Source: Rhineura floridana (taxonomy: Eukaryota; Chordata; Lepidosauria; Squamata; Rhineuridae). From it: a stretch of DNA of 64,000 nucleotides. The position numbers and the translations under genes were made by a program. Shown piece after piece: positions 47,826 to 59,452 of the stretch (the stretch's first letter is position 1; every line of letters begins with the position of its first letter). The stretch lies in contig NC_084482.1 in assembly GCF_030035675.1 (NCBI RefSeq), positions 222,500,943-222,564,942 of the forward strand, given 5' to 3'. The notes under the pieces were generated by a model. It had not been told where the DNA came from. It did not search any database and saw nothing but the letters and a program-made list of their open reading frames with translations.

Positions 47826-49615
47826 CAGAGCTTGGAAGATTACTTTTAAAAAGTAATCAATTACCGTTACAATTACTTGGCCCCAAAAAGTAGTAATTAC
47901 TGTTACAATTACAATTGCTCTGAAAGAACTGATTACTTTACTTTTTCTCAAAAGTAATCACTACAGTTACATTTCAGTTACTTTTTTAAAAAAATGCCTA
48001 GAAGGTGTTGGCCTTGGCTGCTGCACAACTAAGTAGCCTAAAACAACATTAAAAATAAACACACACACAGAAGGTAGTACAATAATACTTTTACAAATTC
48101 TTCAAAACTCAATTTCATGGTATCCTAGAACATTTGCAGCTGCCATTTTATTCTAAACCAGGCCCAAAGTATTAGTGCTGGCAAGTCTGAGCTTAAGCTG
48201 ACAATTAATGAAGGGAACTTTGTCACAGTCTAACAGAACTGTATGTCCTTGTGTAAAGGTTATATTCAGAAAGGAGATGACTCTTTAAACTCTTACTTAA
48301 AGTTTTTAGGCAGCTACTATGTCTTCACTGCCCAAACGCAGAACAAAGCCTGTTAATTCCGACAGTCTCCTATATTAACTTATCAGTAGTTCAGGGATAA
48401 TAACTAAGATGCTAAGCAAAAAATAGCCAATTAATCTCAGCTATGGAATCCATTCCTGACCTAACTTCAGAGCTCTATACTATACACATATGAATTTGCA
48501 TTGCTCAGTGTGCTCTTACAATTAATTCAAAATGTTGCAAAGAATGTGGAGGCACACGCAACTTTAGTTAGGATCAAACCTCTTTAAACACAAGCTAAAA
48601 CCAAAGACAAATATTTACTTTCAGAACATTATTTTCATTGTAATTGCTTTTATATACAGCTCATCAGTCAGAAAATTAGAAGAGTAGTGAATGTAATCCC
48701 TTCAGCACTTCACAGTAAAATGTTCCCCTCTTACTACAGGCAGCTAGAAGTCAGCATGACCATAAAACCACTTCTACATATCATCAATGATTTACAGCCT
48801 ATTCTGGACAACAATACACCCCTCCTGCAGGCCCTGGCTGCTACACCTGTCCTTGCTTAGAAACAGCCCTGTAACCTTAAACAGCTACTTACCAGCAACA
48901 ACAGGCCATATAACAGAGATACAAATGGAGGGATCAGATCCTGTGACAGACCCAGATGTGAGTTGTGACCTCAGTGCTGTTTTATCTAGCAACACTATTG
49001 CAGGACCTAACAACGTCACCCACAACATAAACATCAATAGGACTACTGCTGGCTGGGAGGTAGACACCAACCGTAACCTCCCTAACCTTTTTCTGCTGCA
49101 TCTCAAGAACAGCAACCTGTTGCCGCAGCTATAGCTGGTTTCCAAGGGGCAAGCCTATTTGGCAGTAGCCAGCAGGTCAGCCCCAGCCCAGGGAAACACC
49201 AAAGGAGAGCGTCACTCCTTTGATTTGTTCCTTGAGGGTGTGATGAGAGTGAGGGAACCTCATGTGGATCATTGGCTGTGGATGAATTTGCTCCTAGCTG
49301 AGAGATTGGAGAGGGGCAGCGGAATGGGAACTAGCCAGACTTACCAGTAAAAGATGGAATGTTGGCTTCTCCAACAGGCTGCTGCTCTTGAGGTGCAGCA
49401 GATGTTGATTACCACAACCATTACCAGCCCAGAGAATGGTGGTTGAACTATATGTACCTATACAATTAAATTGTGACACAGACAGAATATGTTCTTTGTA
49501 CTTAGGAACTACTTTGTCTGTTAAATCTTGAATAATGACTTCTGAAGCTCTCTAACAAGAGCACTGTCTGGGCTATAGCTCAGTGGTCAAGCACATGTTT
49601 TGCATATGAAAGGTC
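47826..49615. mobile_element. hAT element 1, left part only (copy 2)
   Basis: Duplicate of 16668-18457. It is cut at the duplication breakpoint inside the SINE, so the right end is missing. Confidence 0.85.
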
Positions 49616-49996
49616 AGAAGGATACCCAGAGCTTGGAAGATTACTTTTAAAAAGTAATAAATTACAGTTACAATTACTTGGCCCAAAAAAGTAGTAATTA
49701 CCGTTACAATTACAATTGCTCTGAAAGTAACTGATTACTTTACTTTTTCTCAAAAGTAATCACTGCAATTACTTTTCAGTTACTTTTAAAAAAAAACTCC
49801 TACAAGGTGCTGGCCTTGGCTGCTGCACATCTAAGAAGCCTAAAACAATATTAAAAATAAACACACACACACAGGGGGTAGTAGAGTAAAAAAATTTATC
49901 CATAAGATTAACATAATGGCATAACAGAATCTCACATCCCCCCAAGCAATGAAGATACCCCAACTCTTGAAATCAAATTTTACACTTGAAATGCTT

Positions 49997-52900
49997 TTAT
50001 AATATGTTTCTGTTATGTCTCAAAAGAACAAGATGCTGAAAGAGCATGTCAGACAAGGAATGTCTTTTTACAGTCATTACGTTGCCACCAGTACTGAACA
50101 GGCGTTCTACTGCGGCGCTTGAAGGCATGCCTGTGTTGTGCTGCAAAAAACACCGCAGCAGACGTGGAAAGCCATGGAGTGATGACACTTCCCTGCTGGG
50201 AGACCTCAGGTACCTCACCAGTTCCTCCTCAGCAGTGTCCACTGCTGACTTCTTGCCCTGGGGCAGAAAGTTAAAGAAGTCACCTTCTAAGTCATCTCCT
50301 GCCTGGTCTTTATCTGAAGACTGATCACTGTCCTCATTAAGTACACCCATCTTTATTTCAGCTTTCAGCAAGGCTTCCATTGTGTATCTAAGAAAGAGAG
50401 AGGATATGTTAACACATATATGTTAGGAAACCATCATCTGCTCTTCATTTCCTGATGCTTGTCATGTCCCCTGGTTCAGGGTCCAGCCTGAGCCTGTGGA
50501 TGATGACATAGAAGGTAGGAAGGTGACCAAGTCACCACACTCATGGGGCAGCACAGCAGACCCTTAAGGATTACCTGCAGCAACCCAAGGTTGTGATGAG
50601 GAGCCCCAGGAAGAAAAGGCCCAGCCCCTGCCTACCACCTTAAGCCCTCTGATGCCTCCCTTGAGACAACATTTCCCTTGGAGTAATCCACCCAAAGGGC
50701 TTCCCTAATGTTCTTACTTGTTGGTATGGGTGGTGGCCTGACACGATTCCAGCCAATCGAGTTTGTAGCGAGGGTGTAGGCAGGCTGCCAGAAGAAGCCT
50801 CTTGTCCTCCCAGATAGCTGCAAACCGCTTTCTTAGGGCTTCGCGCACACCTCTCAGCAGCTGAAAACAGTATGTGTACCTCTCAGGTTTGTTTTCCAGT
50901 CCTTCTAACTTGCGGTCCAGATTGCAGAGCGTTGGTAGCAAATACCCCATGAACATGCCGTTCTCCCGTTGCAGGATATCTAGGGACTGGGCTAGTGGCT
51001 CCATAATCTCTGTGTATTCCTGTACCACTTCAATCTCAGCAGCTGTGATCCTGGACAAGGAGCAGCGGTCCATTATGGCATGCATTTTTAGTGGCACAGT
51101 TGACAGGAGCTCATGTAGTTGCTTCAACGCATCAAAGGTGGAATTCCACCTGGTCTTATTCGGTACCTTCAGATACACACCACATTGCGCACGGATATAC
51201 TCAGCAATCTGGGCTGACTGGATCTGCTTGGACCACAACTTGCTGCACTTTCCCATCAAGGAACGAAACTGTTTCTTGAAAGGACCAAGAAGACTACTTT
51301 TGGAGGAGTCAGAAAGCATGGCCTCTATGTCTTGTGTTGCCACAAGGTTGAGGGTGTGGCTAGCACATCTCTGGTGTGGTGGTAAAACAAAATCCTCTCC
51401 TGAGTCTGCAGCTTCTTCCTCTGCCTCAGGTCCTGTGTCCAGGATCTCACAGATAGGCACAAACTCCACCTCAGCCTCCTCCTCCTCCTGGTTATCACCA
51501 TCATCGTCACTGGTGCCTGCAGCTTCCACTGGTTCTTTGGCCATGAAAACTCTGAACATAAGAACATAAGAACATAAGAAGAGCCTGCTGGATCAGGCCA
51601 GTGGCCCATCTAGTCCAGCATCCTGTTCTCACAGTGGCCAACCAGGTGCCTGGGGGAATCCCGCAAGCAGGACCCGAGTGCAAGAAGACTCTCCCCTCCT
51701 GAGGCTTCCGGCAACTGGTTTTCAGAAGCATGCTGCCTCTGACTAGGGTGGCACAGCACAGCCATCACGGCTAGTAGCCATTGATAGCCCTGTCCTCCAT
51801 GAATTTGTCTAATCTTCTTTTAAAGCCGTCCAAGCTGGTGGCCATTACTGCATCTTGTGGGAGCAAATTCCATAGTTTAACTATGCGCTGAGTAAAGAAG
51901 TACTTCCTTTTGTCTGTCCTGAATCTTCCAACATTCAGCTTCTTTGAATGTCCACGAGTTCTAGTATTATGAGAGAGGGAGAAGAACTTTTCTCTATCCA
52001 CTTTCTCAATGCCATGCATAATTTTATACACTTCTATCATGTCTCCTCTGAACCGCCTTTTCTCTAAACTAAAAAGCCCCAAATGCTGCAACCTTTCCTT
52101 GTAAGGGAGTTGCTCCATCCCCTTGATCATTCTGTTTGCCCTCTTCTGAACCTTTCACAAAGTTGGAGCCATTGTCTGTAGTAGTGCACATAACTTTGTT
52201 GTGGATCCTGTACTGCACATGTACATCATGCAGTGCTTTTGAAAGGACATTGTATGTATGGTGCCCCTTCAGACGCTTACAAGCCAAGGCCCCGACCTCA
52301 CGTTTCAGGGTACTTGGGTTGATCCAGTGGGCTGTTACCCCAAAGGAACTCTTCTTGCCATTGGTCCAACAATCTGCAGTGGTTGCTATATATGCCACAG
52401 CACCCATTCGGTTTGCAAGAGTTTCTCTCATGTGGCATGCTCTCTTCTCAATTATGTCTCTCAGAGTCTTGGCACATATGATGGTGAGATCTTTGGGGAG
52501 TCCAATGTGAACCAGATTAATGAATGATGGTTTGTCCACAGTCTGAAGTGGTAATGTCTCCTGTACAATGAAATCAATGATTCTCCTGTCGAGATTGCTC
52601 TGGGTGACAGGCTCCCTGCCAGATCCCCACCTCTCAAGGGTTGTCTGCTGCTCCTTCAGCATTTTGGGAGGAGGGGTGTCATGCATTGGTTCAGGAAGGC
52701 CACGTCTCCTTGCCTTTATTGCTTCTTCAATTGCTCTCAGCTTCTCAGGGTGTGCCCTCTGAGGAAGAAGAACAAAGCATGAATCCAAGAAAAAATGGAA
52801 GAGGAACTTCACAATTTAAACATAAATAGACAATGGACACTCTTTGACGACCAGCATGACAAAGGCTTACCTCAAAATGTTTCTTCACATTGGATGAGGA

Positions 52901-55900
52901 GGAAACAGCTGATCTCAGATTTTTGATCCTTGGAAGGCAGTAATTGCATCGTACAACAACATTTTTCCCACTCTGGCTCACAAATGTACAAGCTTTCTCA
53001 AAGCCAAACCATGGTACTTGCTGTTCTGCAGATGTGGCTGTGGGCAACTGGCACTGCTTCATGCCCTCCTCCTCCTCGTGCACAGGGCCTCCTTTCTGAA
53101 CCTCACTTTCTAGTTTTGCCTCCTCAGGATCAACAAGCTGTGACTCAAGTGGCCGCACTAACTGACTGCTGCTCTCAGCAGCAAAACCTGCAACAGGCGT
53201 CTCTGTAATAAACAAGAGATAATGCTCCTATACGGGTGAACTTCAGCTGTGATGTGCCCCCATCTCTTCCCCATGCTGCAAGATCTCCCAGTCAGAGTGG
53301 AAGTAAGCAGGTCGATAGCACAATTAAAAGAGATCCTATTTGCATCATTTTTGCTCACTGAATAACCCTGCCTGGGCCAGTCTAACCTACTATCTCACAG
53401 GGTTGTTGTGAGAACAAAATGAGACTAGGGTTCAAATCCCCACATAGCCATGAAGCTCACTGGTGACCTTGGGCCAGTCACTGCCTCTCAGCCTCAAGAA
53501 AACCCTATTCATAGGGTCACCATAAGTTGGAATCAACTTGAAGGCGGTACATATATTTTTTATTTTGAATATGATGATTATGATAATAAATATGCAGCAT
53601 TTCAAATTAATTCTGTATGAGAAGCATTCCATGCCAAGCTTGGAAAACCAAGGATGAGGTATAAAATGTAGACAAAAATACTTTTGACAAAATGCCGTTT
53701 ATCTTTTATATCTATATCTATAATTAGCAATACAGCTGAATGATGTATGTAAAGTATTTTTTCTTTCCCTTTTCTTTTTATTAATATTTTAGTACTACTG
53801 CTAAAGTTCTGATGAAAGAATAAAGCATTCATTAGCCAAATTCAAATGATTAGAACACATCACATAAATTCCACTGAAGTTGGAGTTTTTGCCATAGAAA
53901 ATGAAAAAAACATGTAACCTATGATAGCCCAATAGACAACCAGAACTAATATAAAACCCTATTGCTTCTCATTTGCAAATCTTGCAAGATCTAAGGTAAC
54001 TCTAGATCATGTGAGTTCAGGTGGTGCATGTTATGTACATTTGTATAGATATTAGCAGAGATTGTCAACAGTCTATGATGCTTGTGTGTGCCAATGTGTG
54101 TGTTTGTGGTAGGCTTTTACCCTGCACTGAGATCACTGAGACTTAAGACTTAGTAAAATAAGAAAAGCTATTTCATTTATAGAAATATATCGTAGATAGG
54201 AAAGGCATACCTACTTCTAAGTAACTAACTTGGAGGCGCAACACCCAGGTTTGGGAGTTCCCCTCACTGCCCCTTCTTCTTGTGTACGGGAGAGTGACAG
54301 AATAGGGCTAGAAGCAAATAAAGCAAAAATGGAAAGTAGGGTAACATCTAAAGAAATACTCCCCTTTACATCTCTCCTTTCTTTCTTTCTGTATATATAT
54401 ATATTTATTTATATTTATATATATCCCGCCCTTCCTTGCAGTAGGAGCCCAGAGCGGCACTGACAGTGGTTGACCTTCACTTCCTAAAAAGCAGTAATGA
54501 TGAAATCCCTCAACATTGCCTATTGCAGCCTGTGCAGCTTTGGCACTGTTCATCTTATTGAAGCTTACTTGAGCTTCCGCTTTTTGCACCTGCACATTCT
54601 TTTCTAGGCAGCAATTGTGTTGCAGTGACTGCACCACACAGCCTGAGACTTCTCTCCTCCTTGCTTTGGTCACCACATGGCAATGTCATCAAGAAAGGGC
54701 TTGCACATAAATACACAAGCCTGGGCTGTGATGAGAACAGATTAATCTCAACTCTGAAATTCACTGTATGCGAACTGAACGGTACTTGTCTTCCTGGTCA
54801 AATGATTTTTTTTTTTAAAAAAACCAACTCTAGGGCTACAAGCTTTAATTTTCAGCAGATTAATTAACTAAAAGGAGAGTTGATTAATCAGTGGGGCCTA
54901 TTTTTATTGGTAAGAATGAGTTTTAATATGAGACACTTGTTTATTGTTTTTAGAGTGATTTTGTGTGTTACTGTACTGGGGAATGCATGAAACAATAACA
55001 AAGATCAGCCTTGATTTTTTTTAACTGTGTGCCCTAGAGCTTCTGTATTGAATTCTTCATTGTCTTGCACTCCTTTTAATTATTATATTCTGGAAATTCT
55101 CATAGATTTGAAGTCTTGGTGATAAGCAAATCAATTGAAATGTAATTGATCAGTTTATTGAAAGGGAGAGGATTAATCAGTTAAACATTTTAATTTTAGA
55201 TTGCCCTGATATTCAGCTGCAATAAATGGATTTTTTTCAACAAGAGGTGATCTTCACAGGAACCCCGCCTGGGGGTTTACAGGAGTTGTCTCTCTCTGGG
55301 ACTGGGAATCTCTCTCTTTCTCACAGAACATGAGTTTGAGAGCTGGGGGACTGAGAGGAGGAGCTGCAAGGAGCCTACTTCTCACCTCATCTCTGCCAAG
55401 AACAAAAAAATCAGCCTTAAGCCATTTATTATACGCCTAATGATTTTTTATTTTTATTATTATTATTATTATTACTGAGACAGTTTTTGTCCCACATACA
55501 ATTCAGTCTTGTGATTAAACAGGACAAAAATACAAATAAAAAGAAAGATGGAGTTCAAATAAATATACAATAAAAAGCTAACCGGCATTTTAAAAGACTT
55601 ATACGGCACGGGACCACGATATCTGTCAGAACGCCTCTCCCGATATGAACCGGCCCGTACACTACGGTCTACTACGAAGGCCCTCCTCTGGGTTCCGACT
55701 CATAGGGAAGCCCAGAGAGTGGTGACAAGATCTAGGGCCTTCTCAGTGGTGGCCCCCGAACTATGGAATGGTCTCCCTGAGGAGGTGTGCCTGGCGCCGA
55801 CACTATCATCTTTTCGGCGCCAGGTTAAAACCTTTCTCTTCTCTGAGGTATTTTAATTCCTGTTAATTCTAAATTATTATATTTTGATTTTAGACTGTAC

Positions 55901-58900
55901 AGTTTTGTGTTATTTTTATTGTATTTTTAATGTTCACCGCCCAGAGAGCTGTTGCTAGTCGGGCGGTATATAAGCTTAATTAAATAAATAAATAAAAGGC
56001 AGGAGTGCTCTGTCTGGATAAATACAGCACACCGGTATGCATGGGGACAAGGGGGAGAGTTCAAAAAGGGGGGGAAGGAAGAGAAGTAGGGCGAAGTTTC
56101 AGAAGTGCCTTGTGATTGATGGAGGGGGTGGCAAATATCCTATCTGATACGCTTGTGAGAGTCAGAGAGAGAACCCATCTGTAAAAAGAGTGTTGTTTCT
56201 CTTTTGGGACATGCAACTAACTCTCACCCAGAGCTAAGAAAAACCTTGTTTAAAAGTTAGTGAGCCCAGCTTCATCCCGTCACTCTGGCAGTGCAGGTGG
56301 CATGATGTGAGCAATGCCTGGCCCTGCATAGCATAACCATTTTTGTCTTGTCCTGGATCCAGATCAAAGCTTTAGAAAGTGGTTTCAAATTCAGAGGCTG
56401 GGAAAGGGAGGGGTTTGCTTGCCAGAGCAGGGCAGCTGTAGGGGCCACACAGGGAGGGGACCAGCCCTTTAGAACCAGGCACTCCTAGTCCCCTCATTCA
56501 GGGAAGGGGCTACTTGTGGCCCTCAAGGTGTTGCTAAATAAATAAATTTATCCCCATGATCCCTACCTATTGGCCCTGCTGGCTGGGGCTGATGGTAGCT
56601 GGAGTCCCAACAGCATCTGGAGATCCTCAAGTTTACCACCCCTGCCGTAATCTGTGTGTTTGAAGGGTTGTTTCTGTGTTTTAAATTTTTCTTCTTATAT
56701 GTGTTGTAACTTTATCTCTGCAGTTAAGCAATCCTAAGAAACAAAACAAAAAACACTAAAAGATTCTTACTGAATTAAGCCATTTATTTATTTTATGGCG
56801 GTGGTGAGGGAACGAGAGGTGGGGGGCAGGAGGTGCAGCAGCGGCGGTGAGAGAACAAGAGGCAACGTTTCAGAGACAGGCAACGTTTATTGCAACCGCC
56901 ACACAAAAGGACAATAAAATAACACTCCTAAGGGACCATTACACTGGGGGGGGAATAAAAGGAGGAGGAGGAGAGAGTTGACTGTCCATGGGATGGAGTG
57001 GTGGCAATTCCAGAGAGCGAGAGCGAGAGTGAGTGCACACATGCCGGTTGATTAGGGGAAGGTGGGTGACCAGATGGGGCAGCCACAGCCACTAGTGGTT
57101 CCAGGGGTCCCAAGGTGGAAGATGGCAGCCCAGGGGGTGCAGGAGGAGCTGTCCATCAGCGGGAAAGAAGGGGCAACTCTGTGCCAGGGGCCATGAGGAA
57201 TCCAGAGTCCAAATTCAGGCTGTCCTGGTCGAAATTGAGCTTCTTGGCGGGGGGGGTGTCTCCCAAGCCTTCAATGTCCACCAAGTCATTGTGGGCATCT
57301 GCATCATTCAGCGTGCTGAGGGTCACATCTGGTGGCACAAGACAGCCCCATTAAGCTCAGAAGAGGTGACCACCCAGGCAGCTGCACTGGGCGGCACAGG
57401 GGAACCCACCCCAGAGAGACAGACACGAGAGGCCTGCATTGCCCTTCTGCCTCCTGCACCTCTGCACTCACCAGAGGCATTCTGTTTCTTCACAGTTGGA
57501 GTGGAGGGGTCACAAAGGCTCCCCAACCCCTGGGCAGAGGGGGCACCCTGCTGTGGCGGCTGCTGCTGCCCCTTGAGGGCCCCTTTCTTGGGGGACTCAG
57601 TGGGGAGGGGCAGCCCACTGTCCTCATAGGCTGTTCCTTTCAGCTGGGCCCCGGCTGGCGAGGAGTTGGCCACAGGGTGCAGCTGCATCATCAGTTCGCC
57701 CAGCTTGGTGAAGGCAGTGCCAGTGGCAGAGAAGATCTCCCCCACCGGGGAAGGCACGCCAAGAAACAAGTTAGGGGTGCTGGGGAGAAGTGGCAGGCAC
57801 CTGCAACTCCTGTCACCCCCCACGACAGTGGATGGGCAGCAAAGGGGGTGCGGAGGAGTGGGAGGGAAACAGCCCCTCCCCCAAAGTCACTGAGGAAATG
57901 GGGAGGGGAAGCAACACCTACCCAAACTCTGTGGGAGCCAAACAGGATGAAGCCATGCCAAAGTGCCTCTGAGCCTGTGCAGAGGACTTCACCCCTCCCC
58001 TCCCCAGCCCAGAGGCAGGGCAAATGAGAGGCAAGGTCATGGGGGTCAGGAGGTGCAGTGGCTGTGGCACCGAGGTAAGGAGATGCAGTGGGGGGGCAGG
58101 AGATGTGGTGGCAGCAGCAGTGAGGTAAGAAGAGGCAGTGGGAGGGGCAGGAAGTGCAGCGGCGGCGGCAGTGGTGGCGGTGGTGAGGTAATGAGAGGCA
58201 AGGTCATAGGGGGGCAGGAGATGCAGTGGCCGTGGCAGCAAGGTAAGGAGAGGCAGTGGGGGGGCAGGAGGGGCGGCAGTGGCGGCGGTGAGGTTAGGAG
58301 AGGCAGTGGGGGGGCAGGAGGGGCGGCAGCAGCAGTGGCAAGGGAACAAGAGGCAGTGGGGGGCAGGAGGGGGCAGTGGTGGCAATGAGGTAAGCAGTGG
58401 GGGGGCAGGATGGGTGGCGGCAGTGAGGTAAGGAGAGGCAGTGGGGAGGCAGGAGGGGCAGTGGTGGTGGCAGTGAGGTAAGGAGAGGCAGTGGGGAGGC
58501 AGGAGGGGCGGTGGTGGCAGCGGTGAGGTAAGGTGAGGCAGTGGGGGGCAGGAGGGGTGGTGGCAGCGAGGTAAGGAGAGGCAGTGGGGGGCAGGAGGGG
58601 CAGTGCTGGTGGCAGCAAGGGAACGAGAGGCAGTGGGGGGGCAGGAGGGGCAGCAGCGACAGCAAGGTAAGGAGAGGCAGTGGGGGTGCAGGAGGGGCAG
58701 CGGCAGTGGCAGCGAGGTAATGAGAGGCAAGGTCATAGGGGGGCAGGAGGTGCGGTGGTGGCAAGGGAATGAGAGGCGGGGTGGTGGGGGGCAGGAGGTG
58801 GTGGTACAATGGTGGTGGCGGTAGAACAAGAGGCAGGGTGGGGGGAGGCAGGAAGTGCGGTGGCAGGAGCAGGGGGAATGAGAGGCAGGGTGGGGGGCAG

Positions 58901-59176
58901 CGGGGGCAGCAGAACACACTGTGGGGATGGCAGGGGACACAAGCGGTGGTGCGGGGGCTGCAGGACATGCAAGGAGGATGGCAGGATGCGTGAGGGAGCA
59001 CACACACACACACACACACCCCAATCATCGTCACTCACCTCCACAGCTCTTCGCCATTCTGCTGCTGCCTTCTTCTCCATTGTCCTTATCCTGGCTTTTT
59101 CCTCCGGCGTCCATTTTGTCCTCTCAGACGCTAGCAGGCCCTGCCTATTCACCTCTTCCCTCATGCCTCCTAACAC
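49997..59176 (-). CDS. hAT transposase gene, five-part, split by a CR1-like LINE
   Basis: The spliced reading is exon 1 59039-59164 (42 codons, start MREEVNRQ; an in-frame upstream ATG is at 59176), exon 2 52871-53200, exon 3 50718-52758 and exon 4 49997-50387. Donors and acceptors are GT/AG and the phases fit. Exon 2 carries a BED-type zinc finger (CNYC, then HFEVSLCH across the donor). Exon 3 carries the catalytic core ([27 protein letters not shown], and CASHTLNL). Exon 4 carries the hAT dimerisation motif [17 protein letters not shown]1-like LINE of about 600 bp interrupts exon 3 right after NFVK. Apart from that the frames are open, which suggests a fairly recent element. The exon 1 assignment rests on the splice donor and on a related stretch in hAT element 1. 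Confidence 0.8.
51553..52150 (-). mobile_element. CR1-like LINE inserted in the hAT transposase
   Basis: Minus-strand C-terminal RT sequence ([36 protein letters not shown]) is followed by a 3' UTR with gcctgctggatcaggcc (plus strand) and an end of three aagaacat repeats. A short tctgaac repeat on both sides is a plausible target-site duplication. The frame is less decayed than in the relatives at 3739 and 36529, so the insertion is younger. Confidence 0.85.
53205..55440. other. Transposase intron 1, left part
   Basis: Contains a SINE body (53428-53560, plus strand) and a LINE 3' end (about 54390-54470) with an (AT)n run. No host gene is recognised in this part. Confidence 0.5.
55585..55998 (+). 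mobile_element. L2-like LINE C-terminus and 3' end
   Basis: Plus-strand coding remnant with the typical end of the family (ACGAAGGCCCTCCTCTGGG region, then TTCTCAGTGGTGGCCCCCGA and gcgccaggttaaaacctttc). It is followed by a 3' UTR with cgggcggtatataa and an (AATA)n tail. It matches, in the opposite orientation, the 3' half of the LINE at 11045-12659. Confidence 0.8.
56797..56866. repeat. Short G-rich minisatellite block, left of the BAP18 fragment
   Basis: Units such as gcggtggtgagggaacgaga and ggcaggaggtgcagcagcgg belong to the same sequence family as the larger array at 58030-58980. Confidence 0.65.
56870..57757 (-). pseudogene. BAP18 (C17orf49-like) gene fragment inside a transposon, SANT part missing
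   Basis: Exon A (57472-57745) encodes [18 protein letters not shown], then [29 protein letters not shown] and a spacer ending VKKQNA. A GTGAGT donor, a 143-bp intron and a CAG acceptor lead to exon B (57156-57328), which encodes [20 protein letters not shown] and continues through [13 protein letters not shown] to LPLLSR and stop. From memory this follows vertebrate BAP18, a small subunit of chromatin complexes such as MLL1 and NURF. The SANT domain expected between SSPAGA and YEDSG is replaced by a few residues, in frame. The first exon is not seen and the acceptor before VGEIF is not canonical. A 3' UTR with AATAAA (complement at 56886-56891) is present. Retention of an intron shows capture as DNA, not by retroposition. 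Confidence 0.82.
56886..56891 (-). promoter_or_regulatory. Poly(A) signal of the BAP18 fragment
   Basis: AATAAA on the minus strand, about 265 bases beyond the BAP18 stop codon, in a context that looks like a genuine 3' UTR end. Confidence 0.55.
58030..58980. repeat. G-rich minisatellite
   Basis: Irregular units of about 40-60 bases built from gaggtaaggagaggcagtgg and gggcaggaggggcagtggtg. The plus strand is strongly G-rich with many GGGG runs, so it could form G-quadruplexes. The long Pro/Ser/Cys-rich frames on the minus strand are by-products of the repeat and not genes. It lies in transposase intron 1, immediately upstream of the BAP18 fragment. Confidence 0.85.
58999..59019. repeat. (CA)n microsatellite
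   Basis: A pure CA run between the minisatellite and the transposase exon 1 donor. Confidence 0.85.
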
Positions 59177-59452
59177 AGATCACGAGGGAAGAGAGAGTCT
59201 GCGCAGAAGTCCAGTGTGGGGCACATGACTTGTGTCCACCAGTCACAGCCAGGAGCTGAAGACTTCCTCTTGTTCCCGTCCCCAAGTAACATCCAACCTA
59301 ACGTGGAAATGTTAAACTCACAGCTGAAAAGTAGTGAAATTACTAGTCATTCTATTACTTGCCAAATGTAATGGAATTACACACTCATTATTTAAAATAG
59401 TAATAAATTACAAGTAACTTGTTATTTCTAATGAGTTACTTCCAAGCTCTGG

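Larger units (their letters stand above)
32800..49615. repeat. Segmental tandem duplication, copy 2
   Basis: Second copy of the block at 1-18457. It contains V2R gene B and lacks the LINE found in intron 1 of gene A. It ends at 49615 inside a truncated SINE; an 11-base stretch of unknown origin then separates it from the left end of a hAT transposon at 49627. Its true left limit could be further left, because copy 1 is cut by the window edge. Confidence 0.93.
49627..59451 (-). mobile_element. hAT-type DNA transposon 2, with transposase and captured host sequence
   Basis: Perfect 13-bp terminal inverted repeats (cagagcttggaag and its complement) bound a 9.8 kb element. Subterminal regions are full of attac/gtaat repeats shared with hAT element 1. 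The transposase reads on the minus strand. The 8 bases on each side, aggatacc and ggcgtgag, do not match, so there is no target-site duplication. The left flank is the duplication breakpoint and the right flank is a V2R exon. The long first intron of the transposase contains LINE and SINE pieces, a minisatellite and a BAP18 gene fragment. Confidence 0.88.

Noticed and set aside
57918-59034. Long minus-strand open frames rich in Pro, Ser, Leu and Cys (up to 368 codons)
   Set aside because: They lie in the G-rich minisatellite; two frames are open over the same repeats and neither has a domain.
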